Virus record (IMG/VR): IMGVR_UViG_3300042402_000272
Location: 1-23,953 of that record
Direction: 5' to 3' (one strand)
DNA: 23,953 nucleotides
From: a virus
Numbering within the stretch: position 1 is the stretch's first letter; each line of letters starts with the position of its first letter. A program made the translations under genes and the position numbers. Shown here piece after piece: positions 11,419-19,254 of the stretch. The notes under the pieces were generated by a model. That model did no database searches, was not told where the DNA came from, and saw nothing but the letters and a program-made list of their open reading frames with translations.

Positions 11419-12272
11419 AAACTGTAAACTCATTGTCGGGAGGCAAGACCTCCTCTTTTATGTCGGTGCATTATCCTGCGGACATTGAGCTATTCTCTCT
11501 TGTGAGAACAACGCACCCAAAATCTTTATTTCCCGATGCGGCAATAAGGCAAGAGGTATCTGACCGAATCGGTCACGAGTTTGTCGGAACGCTTGAGCAG
11601 GATGAAATCATCTACACGATGCTTGACCTTGAGCAGTACATAGGGCGCAAGATTCATTGGATTAGCCCCAAGTCATTTGATGAGGTGCTTACAAAGACAA
11701 GAGGCACAAAAGCAGATGGAACCGAATATCGGCACTTGCCGAATGTAATGATGAGGTACTGCACCACCGAGTTAAAAGTAAAGCCCATCACGCAATGGCT
11801 ATACGAGAACACAGAGCTGCCTGTGACTATGAGGATGGGCTTTCGTGCCAACGAGCAAGGCAGAGCGCAGCGTATGCTTGAACGTCAACTTGACGGAGTA
11901 GAGTATGCAAAGGTAAAAACAGGAAGGAGCAACAACCGATTCAAATGGACTAACGTAAAATACCGAGTAGTAGAGTTCCCATTGATAGAAGCAAACACCT
12001 ACAAGGATACCATAGAGTCCTACTGGAAAGACAAGCCTGTGCGCTTCGCCTATATGAACAACTGCGTAGGATGCTTTCACCGAAACCCAATGCTACTAAA
12101 ACATATGAGCGACAAAGAGCCTAATAAGTTTGATTGGTTCGTGGAGCAGGAGCAACACGGAGCGCAATGGAAAAAAGAAACAACATACGCCAAAATAAAA
12201 GACCATCAAACGCAACATACGCTTTTTGATAATGACTTTGATTCCTGTGATACGGGATACTGCGGACTATGA
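11415..12272 (+). CDS. PP-loop ATPase, PAPS-reductase/DndC-like
   Basis: From GTG 11415, which overlaps the upstream TGA as GTGA, the protein has 285 residues. SGGKTSS at residues 8-14 is the PP-loop that adenylates a substrate. RYCTTELKVKP and the later C-V-G-C-F-H-R-N-P and C-D-T-G-Y-C-G-L add Cys pairs that may bind a metal or FeS cluster. This set is typical of phage proteins labelled phosphoadenosine phosphosulfate reductase; relatives include DndC, which helps place sulfur in the DNA backbone. Possible roles are sulfur metabolism or nucleic-acid modification; the substrate cannot be told from the sequence. A TTG at 11400 is an alternative start. Confidence 0.72.
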   Translation: MKTVNSLSGGKTSSFMSVHYPADIELFSLVRTTHPKSLFPDAAIRQEVSDRIGHEFVGTLEQDEIIYTMLDLEQYIGRKIHWISPKSFDEVLTKTRGTKADGTEYRHLPNVMMRYCTTELKVKPITQWLYENTELPVTMRMGFRANEQGRAQRMLERQLDGVEYAKVKTGRSNNRFKWTNVKYRVVEFPLIEANTYKDTIESYWKDKPVRFAYMNNCVGCFHRNPMLLKHMSDKEPNKFDWFVEQEQHGAQWKKETTYAKIKDHQTQHTLFDNDFDSCDTGYCGL

Positions 12273-12529
12273 AGAACCACACAAAGGTCTACCTAAAAGG
12301 GATGGGCTACACTACAACTGACTTCATACCCTGCGAGGTATGTCAAGCCCAAGCGCAAGACATTCACCACATAGAATCACGCGGAATGGGTGGAAGCAAA
12401 ATTGCTGATACCATAGAAAACCTGATGGCACTATGCCGAAATTGCCACGTTGCCTATGGTGACATCAAAGAGTTTAAGGAGCGACTTAAAGCAACACACA
12501 ACCACCACCTATCAAAAAGGGTTATTTAG
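12269..12529 (+). CDS. HNH endonuclease
   Basis: The 86-residue protein has CEVC at 22-25, DIHHIESRGMGG at 31-42, NL at 51-52 and CRNCH at 56-60. The His33-His34 pair, Asn51 and His60 form the HNH site, and the four Cys bind structural zinc. Coupled by ATGA to the PP-loop gene and one gene upstream of the terminase pair, it fits the HNH nucleases that assist terminase cutting in HK97-like phages. A free-standing homing endonuclease is the alternative. Confidence 0.85.
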   Translation: MKNHTKVYLKGMGYTTTDFIPCEVCQAQAQDIHHIESRGMGGSKIADTIENLMALCRNCHVAYGDIKEFKERLKATHNHHLSKRVI

Positions 12530-12560
12530 ATACAACCGAAAAAAACGGAACTGAACGGAT

Positions 12561-12860
12561 ATGAAAGATGACAAAGGCAGGTTCATAGCAGGCAACACAG
12601 GAAGACCCGCAGGAACACCAAACAAGACCACCAACAAAATACGGGAGGCATTCCAAACCCTCATAGAAGCCAACCTTGAGAATATGACCCTATGGCTCAC
12701 CCAAGTTGCTGCTGATGACCCAAAGGGCGCACTTGACCTGTTGAACAAGATGGCAGAGTACACGACTCCCAAACTCGCAAGGGTGGAAAACTCACACGAG
12801 GTATCGGATGAGCTAACGAAAATCAAGGTAGAGATTGTCCGAGCTAAACATCAAGAGTAG
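12561..12860 (+). CDS. terS: terminase small subunit
   Basis: The 99-residue protein begins D-D-K-G-R-F-I-A-G-N-T-G-R-P-A-G-T-P-N-K-T-T, followed by helices (IREAFQTLIEANLENMTLWL) and DDPKGALDLLNKMAEYTTPKL. The G-R-P-x-G-x-P-N-K opening is characteristic of a small-terminase-like family in Bacteroidota phages. It should bind the packaging site and present DNA to the large subunit, whose gene overlaps its end by 26 bases. Support is position and the opening pattern. Confidence 0.75.
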   Translation: MKDDKGRFIAGNTGRPAGTPNKTTNKIREAFQTLIEANLENMTLWLTQVAADDPKGALDLLNKMAEYTTPKLARVENSHEVSDELTKIKVEIVRAKHQE

Positions 12861-13995
12861 CGAACTCTTTGAGAAGAACTACACCGCGCCAACTCGGATA
12901 GTAGTCAATCAAGGCGGCAGCCGTTCTGGTAAGACCTACTCCATTTTGCAGATGCTCATCGTGATGGCGATGGAGGATAGAGGCAAGGTGTATTCTATCG
13001 TGCGCAAGTCTCTGCCGTCTCTGAAGATGACGGCCTATCGTGACTTCTTTGAGATTCTAAATGCCAACGGTCTCTATGATGAGGCACGGCATAACAAGAG
13101 CGACTACACCTACGAGCTGAATGGTAATCTCTTTGAGTTCATCAGCCTTGACCAACCGCAAAAGAAACGTGGAGCAAGACGTGACTACCTATTCTGCAAT
13201 GAAGCCAACGAACTTACTTGGGAGGATTTCTTTCAGTTGTTGATTCGTACCACAGGCAAGATATGGGTTGACTACAACCCCTCAGATGCGTTCCATTGGA
13301 TATACGACAAGCTGCTTACGAGGGATGATGTCACCTACATCCAGTCCACCTACCTTGACAATCCGTTCTTGGATGCCTCTATTGTTGAGGAGATAGAAAG
13401 GCTGCAACATACGGACAATGACTATTGGAGAATCTACGGACTCGGAGAACGTGGGATGAGCAGAGCCACCATCTTCCAATACGGGCAGGCAGAGATACCA
13501 ACGGATGCAACGCTCTTATGTCACGGTATGGACTTCGGATACACCAATGACCCTACCGCACTTGTGGCGGTTTACAAGTCGGGGGACAATCTTTATGTGG
13601 ATGAATTGATTTACCGCACGGGTATGACCAACCCAGACATCAGCAACGTACTTGCCTCACTTGGCCTTGACCGAAGGGCAGAGATATATGCTGACTCTGC
13701 TGAACCCAAATCTATTGAGGAGCTGCATCGTATGGGATGGAACGTGAAACCCACGCAGAAGGGCGCAGATAGCGTCATAGTGGGCATTGACGTGCTGAAG
13801 CGGCACAAGCTATTCGTAACCCCACGAAGCAGCAACCTAATCAAGGAACTTCAGAACTACAAATGGGTAGAGGATAAGAACGGCAACCTGCTCAACAAAC
13901 CCATAGATGCATTCAACCACGCCATAGATGCGCTTCGCTATGCAACCTACAACAAACTCAGCAGACCTAACTTTGGCAGGTATGCCATACGCTAA
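12835..13995 (+). CDS. terL: terminase large subunit
   Basis: The 386-residue protein has the packaging ATPase and nuclease of TerL. Walker A GGSRSGKT is at 27-34, the Walker B region LFCNEANE at 119-126, and the coupling motif region follows with VDYNPSD (145-151). The nuclease acids are seen in GMDFGYTNDP (Asp233), IYADSAEP (Asp287) and DAFNHAIDALRYA (358-370), the Terminase_3/6C layout. It pumps DNA into the procapsid and cuts it. The start TTG 12835 overlaps terS; no closer ATG fits the N-terminus. Unlike most siphophages, the next gene is not a portal. Confidence 0.95.
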   Translation: MSELNIKSSELFEKNYTAPTRIVVNQGGSRSGKTYSILQMLIVMAMEDRGKVYSIVRKSLPSLKMTAYRDFFEILNANGLYDEARHNKSDYTYELNGNLFEFISLDQPQKKRGARRDYLFCNEANELTWEDFFQLLIRTTGKIWVDYNPSDAFHWIYDKLLTRDDVTYIQSTYLDNPFLDASIVEEIERLQHTDNDYWRIYGLGERGMSRATIFQYGQAEIPTDATLLCHGMDFGYTNDPTALVAVYKSGDNLYVDELIYRTGMTNPDISNVLASLGLDRRAEIYADSAEPKSIEELHRMGWNVKPTQKGADSVIVGIDVLKRHKLFVTPRSSNLIKELQNYKWVEDKNGNLLNKPIDAFNHAIDALRYATYNKLSRPNFGRYAIR

Positions 13996-14016
13996 AACTA
14001 AAAGGTTATTTTAATA

Positions 14017-14730
14017 ATGGAACTAAAGGTAATTGTACCCACCGCCCTATCAGAGATAACGCTTGACCAATACCAACGCTTTGCGAGGCTTGAGGGCGAT
14101 GAGGAGTTTTTGACCCACAAGATGCTTGAGATATTCTGCGGAGTGCCTCTTGCCAATCTTCCGAACGTACGCATCAAAGATGTGAGCCATATCAGCAAGC
14201 ACATTAGTGCGATGATAAACGAGAAGCCAAGCCTCACGCCAACCTTCACGATGGGGGACACCAAGTACGGGTTCATCCCAGAGCTTGACAATATCACATA
14301 CGGTGAGTTCGTTGACCTTGACGGCTACCTGCAAGACGTACAAGACCTGCACAAAGCGATGGCGGTATTGTATCGCCCTATCACAAGCGAGGTCAAGCAT
14401 CGGTATCTAATAGAGCCATACGAGGGAGCAGGGAAGTACTCGGAGCAGATGAAGCAAGCCCCGATGAGTGTTGCTATGGGCGCAACGCTTTTTTTTTGGC
14501 ATTTAGGGAACGAGTTACTGCAAGCTATGCTGACCTCTTTGGAGGCGAAGAATCAAACGAATACTCCAAGCAAGGACAATTCGCCAAGCAATGGGGATGG
14601 TATGCAACAATCTATCAACTCGCTAAGGGAGACATTAGGCAGTTTGAGTCAATTACACAACTTCCCATCCACCAGTGCTTACACTTCCTCACCTTTGAAA
14701 AGCAAAAGCAAGAGGTTGAAAACGACCTAA
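14017..14730 (+). CDS. tail-assembly-chaperone-like protein, zero-frame product
   Basis: The protein begins M-E-L-K-V-I-V-P-T-A-L-S-E-I-T-L-D-Q-Y and has 237 codons in its own frame. Residues 1-160 look like a folded domain (KMLEIFCGVPLANL, YGFIPELDNITYGEFVDLD). After the T9 run at 14489-14497 the frame continues as FFWHLGNELLQAMLTSLEA and then becomes Ser/Thr/Asn-rich and irregular. The -1 frame from the same spot is better protein, so I read this as a G/GT-type tail assembly chaperone with a frameshift. These proteins bind the tape measure during tail growth. The place before the tail genes supports the role; the family link is by recollection. Confidence 0.6.
   Translation: MELKVIVPTALSEITLDQYQRFARLEGDEEFLTHKMLEIFCGVPLANLPNVRIKDVSHISKHISAMINEKPSLTPTFTMGDTKYGFIPELDNITYGEFVDLDGYLQDVQDLHKAMAVLYRPITSEVKHRYLIEPYEGAGKYSEQMKQAPMSVAMGATLFFWHLGNELLQAMLTSLEAKNQTNTPSKDNSPSNGDGMQQSINSLRETLGSLSQLHNFPSTSAYTSSPLKSKSKRLKTT
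14490..14496 (+). other. candidate -1 frameshift slippery site (T-TTT-TTT)
   Basis: Inside a run of nine T (14489-14497) the zero-frame codons are CTT TTT TTT TGG, so T-TTT-TTT at 14490-14496 fits the X-XXY-YYZ pattern. A -1 slip after codon 160 joins the next ORF and gives a 244-residue fusion. A one-base miscount of the T run would look the same. Confidence 0.55.
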
Positions 14731-14750
14731 TAAAAAAGTCAATAAAATGA
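14496..14750 (+). CDS. -1 frame extension of the chaperone-like gene
   Basis: This 84-codon ORF is open from the T run. It reads F-R-E-R-V-T-A-S-Y-A-D-L-F-G-G, then Q-F-A-K-Q-W-G-W-Y and I-Y-Q-L-A-K-G-D-I-R-Q-F-E, a compact, Trp-containing helical pattern that I recall from tail-assembly genes of Bacteroidota phages. Its TGA overlaps the next start as ATGA, whereas the zero-frame product stops 20 bases earlier; this coupling favours this frame as the real end of the gene. It has no ATG of its own near the start (TTG 14496), so expression by -1 frameshift from the preceding ORF is more likely than separate initiation. Confidence 0.65.
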   Translation: MAFRERVTASYADLFGGEESNEYSKQGQFAKQWGWYATIYQLAKGDIRQFESITQLPIHQCLHFLTFEKQKQEVENDLIKKSIK

Positions 14751-15214
14751 GACAGTTCTACGACATCACCACCAAGCTGAAAGATACCCTTGAGGCCAAT
14801 AGCCAAGTCAACGTGGTAACGACAGGGGATATTTTTGACATAGACCTAAACAAGCAAACCATCTTCCCTTTGTCGCACATCATCATCAACCAAGCAACAT
14901 TTGAAGGACAAATAGTCCGTATGAATGTAAGCATCGTTTGTATGGACTTGGTAGATGAGACCAAAGAGAACCCACGCTTGCAGGCAGAGCCGTTCTACGG
15001 CACGAGCAACGAGCAAAACATACTGAACACTCAACTCGCAGTAATCAATGATGTGGTGACAGAACTGCGCAGGGGTACTCTGTACACCGACCTTTACCAG
15101 TTGGATGGCACCGCTTCTTGTGTTCCTTTTAGCGAGAGGTTTGAGAACCTGCTTGCAGGGTGGACTGCCACGTTTGACGTGCTGCTTGCAAACACCGAGA
15201 TAAGCATCTGCTAA
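14747..15214 (+). CDS. putative tail terminator / tail completion protein
   Basis: The 155-residue protein has an N-terminal helix (YDITTKLKDTLEANSQVNVV), then a beta region (PLSHIIINQATFEGQIVRMNVSIVCMDLVD) and a second half with Asn/Thr-rich loops and FENLLAGWTATFDVLLAN. The helix, sheet and long loop order resembles tail-terminator proteins (lambda gpU-like) that cap the tail tube. It is coupled by ATGA to the -1 frame of the chaperone-like gene and followed by a gp10-like gene, a normal neck/tail completion order. No diagnostic motif; the call is from layout and context. Confidence 0.5.
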   Translation: MRQFYDITTKLKDTLEANSQVNVVTTGDIFDIDLNKQTIFPLSHIIINQATFEGQIVRMNVSIVCMDLVDETKENPRLQAEPFYGTSNEQNILNTQLAVINDVVTELRRGTLYTDLYQLDGTASCVPFSERFENLLAGWTATFDVLLANTEISIC

Positions 15215-15215
15215 A

Positions 15216-15713
15216 ATGGCACGGGAGGACTTGATTGCTGCGGTACTTATTAAGTTTGGCAAATATGTCATTCAACAGGCGAGGAGTAATCTCACCAAAG
15301 GCAAGCACAACTTCAACAAGACCCTTTACAATTCACTTCGGTATAGCGTGTACTACTCAAATGATAAGTTCTCAATGAGTTTCTTTATGGAGGACTATGG
15401 TGAGTTCCAAGACAAAGGAGTAAAGGGCGCAGGAGGCACAAGAAAGACTACAAGCGCATTTAAGAGAACAAACAACAAGGGCAAGATTTGGAAGCAGAAG
15501 GCATCCAACAGTCCATTTGCCTACAAGGACAAGAAGCCGCCAGTATCTGCATTCAAGGCTTGGGCAGAGAGCAAAGGGCTGAATCCTTATGCGGTGCGTG
15601 AGTCGGTATATCGGCAGGGTATCACTCCAACTAAATTTTTCAGCACTCCATTTAATATCGCAATCAACAAACTGCCACCAGATATTGCTAACGCAATAAA
15701 AAATAGTTTCTAA
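15216..15713 (+). CDS. HK97 gp10-like neck / tail completion protein
   Basis: The 165-residue protein opens with a helix (LIAAVLIKFGKYVIQQARSN) followed by N-K-T-L-Y-N-S-L-R-Y, then a strand and the motif Y-G-E-F-Q-D-K-G-V-K-G. The helix, 'LxxSI/L' turn and Y-G-x-F-x-(D/E)-x-G pattern are characteristic of HK97 gp10-like proteins at the head-tail joint. The C-terminal half is basic with a Lys/Thr-rich insert (GAGGTRKTTSAFKRTNNKG). It starts one base after the previous stop. It probably helps join tails to heads. Confidence 0.6.
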   Translation: MAREDLIAAVLIKFGKYVIQQARSNLTKGKHNFNKTLYNSLRYSVYYSNDKFSMSFFMEDYGEFQDKGVKGAGGTRKTTSAFKRTNNKGKIWKQKASNSPFAYKDKKPPVSAFKAWAESKGLNPYAVRESVYRQGITPTKFFSTPFNIAINKLPPDIANAIKNSF

Positions 15714-15716
15714 AAA

Positions 15717-16952
15717 ATGAGTACACCAACTTTATCACGCCCTGCAAGTTTGTCAATGGGTCGCAGCCCTTTGTTTATCACGGGCAAGAATAACGCTTTG
15801 ACAAACGATTCGCTTGATGCGATGTCATTGCAGCTAAAGATTTACTACGGAGCAAAGACATTACCCGCAGGAACGGCAAACTATACTCTAAATAAGACGT
15901 ACTCTATCAACGAGGTAATCAACTACGAAATCAGCGACCTTGTGCGCTCGGAGTTCTACCACGACTTTATCGTATGGAATGACATAGGATTCACGCAGAG
16001 TCCTCCTGCGGAGGTATTGTGGGTTGCGCCTCTTGGTGATTGGACATACTCTAACAATGGAACTGCCCCTGAAACTGCGGTATGGTCAAACTCCAACGCT
16101 CAAGCCTTTATCGCAACCGATGGGTGGGCAACCCGTGATAACATCGCCCCTGTTGCGGTATCGCAGTTGGTGCTTGCAACGGATAGAGATAGGCAGGTGC
16201 TTGTCGGCAACTACGAATCCCTTGCGTTAAATAATAGCGTAGCTAATGCTTTGGGTGCAATCCGCATCACTTGGCAGGGTGGAGCCACCGCGTTACTGAC
16301 AAACACAGGGGGGGGCAGCACAACGCCACCCAACCCATCAAGCAACAACTCGCAAGACCTCGTAATCTATGCAGGCGTAGGTGCTGCTAACCTTGAGAAC
16401 AATGGTAACCTACCTGCGGAAGTAAAGCCAAGCGCACAGACCGATGGTGGCGTAGGCAGTTACTACGATGTAATTCTCTTGGATAACGAGGACTCTCCAA
16501 ACGAGATAGGGCGAGTTCGCTACTATGTAATCTGCGAACCCAAGTACGACCCTGTGCAGGTGGCCTTTATCAACCGCTTTGGAGTTGCTGACTTCATCAC
16601 GTTCTTCAAGCGCAGCGATGAGCGTGGGAACTTCACGCAGGACTCCTACCAAAAGAGCATCTACAACGATGGCTTCACCACCCCTTCATTGGAGATAGGC
16701 AAGTACCAATCCTTCAACGTCAACTCTCGCAACACCCTAACTCTAAACACAGGGTTCGTTGACCAAGACTACGATGAAACCATTGAGGACATTCTGATGA
16801 GCGAGTATGTTGCGGTCTATACCAATAGTAACTGGGTGAGTGCAGTTCCGAATCGTGGAAGCATAGAGTATCAAAAGAGCGTGAACACAAAGCTTATCAA
16901 TTACACGATGTCCTTTGACTTCGGATTTGATGAGCGCAGCTTGGTACGATGA
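15717..16952 (+). CDS. putative tail structural protein, 411 aa
   Basis: The protein is rich in Asn, Tyr, Thr and alternating hydrophobics, as in virion beta proteins. An N-terminal domain (about 1-195) is joined by a flexible Gly/Pro/Ser linker (GGGSTTPPNPSSNNSQD, about 199-215) to a C-terminal domain with RVRYYVICEPKYDPVQVAFINRFG. A run of eight G at 16308-16315 encodes the linker glycines. It is coupled by ATGA to the 718-residue gene after it and lies upstream of the tape measure gene. It could be a tail tube, baseplate or distal tail protein. I do not recognise the exact family. Confidence 0.5.
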   Translation: MSTPTLSRPASLSMGRSPLFITGKNNALTNDSLDAMSLQLKIYYGAKTLPAGTANYTLNKTYSINEVINYEISDLVRSEFYHDFIVWNDIGFTQSPPAEVLWVAPLGDWTYSNNGTAPETAVWSNSNAQAFIATDGWATRDNIAPVAVSQLVLATDRDRQVLVGNYESLALNNSVANALGAIRITWQGGATALLTNTGGGSTTPPNPSSNNSQDLVIYAGVGAANLENNGNLPAEVKPSAQTDGGVGSYYDVILLDNEDSPNEIGRVRYYVICEPKYDPVQVAFINRFGVADFITFFKRSDERGNFTQDSYQKSIYNDGFTTPSLEIGKYQSFNVNSRNTLTLNTGFVDQDYDETIEDILMSEYVAVYTNSNWVSAVPNRGSIEYQKSVNTKLINYTMSFDFGFDERSLVR

Positions 16953-19105
16953 ACAAGGTTGATATTTACGTTAATGGCTTTCGCCTTGACATCTTTGATG
17001 ATGAGGAGATAAGCATCAACCTATCGGTGCAGAACGTGCAGGACATCAGCAAGGTGTTCACGGACTTCACGCAGGGGTTTACCATTCCTGCAAGCCCACG
17101 CAATAACGAGATACTTCAGCACTACTACAACGCCAATATCACGGAGTCGCTAATCACTACCGAGACAGGCGGCAGCCCCGTATGGAATAACATAAACATC
17201 ACTTGGAATACTTTTAACACGGCTTGGAACGCAGGTGCAACTACGACAAGCACAGTTAACACTTTTGATGGTCGGTTAAGGCAAGAAGCAAGAATCGAAA
17301 TAAACTCCTTGCCATTCCGCACAGGGGTGATAGAGGTGGAGAACGTGCAGTTGAAAGGCACAGAACCGTATGCTTACACGCTGACGTTCTATGGGGATGT
17401 TGTAACGCTTACCGACTTATTTGGCGAGGACTATTTGTACGACCTTAACTTCAGCGACTACGACCACGAGTACACCGATGATGCGGTCTTTGAAAGGCTT
17501 ACTACTGACAATTACGCTCCGTTGTTTTATCCGCTATGCAGTCCTGTAAAGAATTGGTTTTATCAAAGTGCGGGAGCAGGTGCTGATGACATTAACAACA
17601 TTGCTCACAAAGCAGGTGGTGGCAGTCAAGGGGAGCGTGGCATCCGTTATTTTGAGTTAAAGCCTGCTCTAAAGGTTACGGCTATCCTTGATGCTATGGA
17701 GCAGAAGTACGGAATCACGTTTACAGGAGCGTTCTTGAGTGCTACTCCGTTTGTTGATTTGTCGTTATGGCTACACAGGTTTGAGGGCTATCTATTTGCA
17801 GGGGGCAACGACATTGCCTATCAGTTAATAAATATGAATCGCAATACGGGCAGCGGTTCGCAGTTCGATTTGGCTACCGATACTTGGACTCCATTAAATG
17901 TTACTTCGCCATATCAAGTAAATGTAACAATACAGAACGCTTCAGAGCCCTATGAACTTGCTCTTTTTTTAAATGGAGTATTTCAACAATCAATTCTAAT
18001 AGCTTCTCACCCTGCCTCTTCAGTAACATCTATATTCCCCTTTATATCTGTTGATGGCCCAAGCACACTCGGTCTGACCGCTACGGTACAATTATTTATT
18101 AGACCGCAGCAGCCAACTGCGATGACATACCAATGCACGGACTACAAGGCAACAAATATCAGCACATCGGTTGTTGCATTTGAAGTAGACCAAACCGCAT
18201 CGGCAAGCTATTCCTTCAGCGTAGTTGTTTCAGATATAATGCCCGAAATCAAGGTCAAGGACTTCTTGGCAGGCATTCTCAAGATGTATAATATGGTGAT
18301 TGTACCGACTACATCTACGAACTTCCTGCTTCAGCCATTGGAAGATTGGTACGCAGCAGGAACCGACCAAAACTATCAGACCTATCTTGACATCACGGAG
18401 TACACCGTAAACCGCCCACCGCTTTACAGGGAGATTGAATTTAAGTACCAACCCACAGAGCAGATACTTGGCTTCCAATACCTGCAAACAAACAACGTAG
18501 GATTTGGGGATTTAAATAATACCTTCAATTTTGATGGCGATGAGTTCCTAATTGAGGTTCCGTTTGAATGCCCGTTATTTGAGAGGCTGACTGACCTGCA
18601 TACGGGGGGTCTGACAAACGTACTCGTTTACAAAAGCATCACAAGTGAAGCAAATGAAGATGGTACGTTTAACCCATATTTGGGTGCGCCTGTTTTATTC
18701 TATGGGTACTTTGATGACTACGACTTAACTACAAAACGCTTAACATTTGTAAATGCAGATGGAACTCACAGAGACGTAGTTATCGCTTGGTACTCTAACA
18801 CATCAAACAGATACTCAAGTGCAGGCGCATCGCATTCTATTTGCTTTGGCGCAGACATAGACCCATACCACCTGCAATCGGTAAACCAAAGCCTCTACAA
18901 CAACGAGTGGAGCGACTACATCACCGACCTGTATGCAAAAGCAAGAAGGGTGTACAACGTAGAAGCCGTATTGCCCATCGGTAAGATTATCACGCTGAAC
19001 CTTCAGAATGCAATCATTTGGAACAACACCAAGTACCTAATCAACAACGTGAGTCTAAATATGACCACAGGCAAAGCATCATTTGAACTCCTCAACGTAG
19101 TATGA
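16949..19105 (+). CDS. large tail / baseplate structural protein, 718 aa
   Basis: The protein opens N-K-V-D-I-Y-V-N-G-F-R-L-D-I and D-I-S-K-V-F-T-D-F-T-Q-G-F-T-I-P, a pattern I associate with large tail proteins of Bacteroidota phages. Residues 65-103 look like an insertion (ITTETGG, then Trp79, Trp86 and Trp93 at seven-residue spacing, then T/S-rich) between blocks that would otherwise join at NANI and FDGRLR. The rest is beta-rich with long Thr/Asn regions and no transmembrane part. It should be a baseplate or tail-tip component that may contact the host. The AT-rich stretch at about 17,930-18,120 differs in base use from its flanks, so exchange of an inner domain is possible. Confidence 0.6.
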   Translation: MNKVDIYVNGFRLDIFDDEEISINLSVQNVQDISKVFTDFTQGFTIPASPRNNEILQHYYNANITESLITTETGGSPVWNNINITWNTFNTAWNAGATTTSTVNTFDGRLRQEARIEINSLPFRTGVIEVENVQLKGTEPYAYTLTFYGDVVTLTDLFGEDYLYDLNFSDYDHEYTDDAVFERLTTDNYAPLFYPLCSPVKNWFYQSAGAGADDINNIAHKAGGGSQGERGIRYFELKPALKVTAILDAMEQKYGITFTGAFLSATPFVDLSLWLHRFEGYLFAGGNDIAYQLINMNRNTGSGSQFDLATDTWTPLNVTSPYQVNVTIQNASEPYELALFLNGVFQQSILIASHPASSVTSIFPFISVDGPSTLGLTATVQLFIRPQQPTAMTYQCTDYKATNISTSVVAFEVDQTASASYSFSVVVSDIMPEIKVKDFLAGILKMYNMVIVPTTSTNFLLQPLEDWYAAGTDQNYQTYLDITEYTVNRPPLYREIEFKYQPTEQILGFQYLQTNNVGFGDLNNTFNFDGDEFLIEVPFECPLFERLTDLHTGGLTNVLVYKSITSEANEDGTFNPYLGAPVLFYGYFDDYDLTTKRLTFVNADGTHRDVVIAWYSNTSNRYSSAGASHSICFGADIDPYHLQSVNQSLYNNEWSDYITDLYAKARRVYNVEAVLPIGKIITLNLQNAIIWNNTKYLINNVSLNMTTGKASFELLNVV

Positions 19106-19254
19106 AGACAGGATATTTAAGTTATTTAATTGAAATACTAAACTCGGATGAGTGGCTTGGCGCAGGTGACTGCGTTGAAATTGCCAAAGGCAAGAACAAA
19201 CTACCCGAAGGATGGAACGAATATATTAAGCTACAATGGCGGCAGTTGAAATAA
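19102..19254 (+). CDS. small hypothetical protein, 50 aa
   Basis: The ORF runs from ATG 19102, overlapping the TGA of the tail protein as ATGA, to TAA 19252-19254, and overlaps the tape measure start by 19 bases. The protein (K-T-G-Y-L-S-Y-L-I-E-I-L-N then D-E-W-L-G-A-G-D-C-V) is compact and mixed in charge with three Trp. Its place directly between a tail protein and the tape measure gene suggests a role in tail assembly. No family recognised. Confidence 0.6.
   Translation: MKTGYLSYLIEILNSDEWLGAGDCVEIAKGKNKLPEGWNEYIKLQWRQLK

Noticed and set aside
17573-17586. Further GATTGGTTT / CCAATC-like strings in coding regions (near 6009, 12133, 17573, 22770)
   Set aside because: They are partial matches within genes and not next to start codons, so they are likely chance and were not counted as leader elements.
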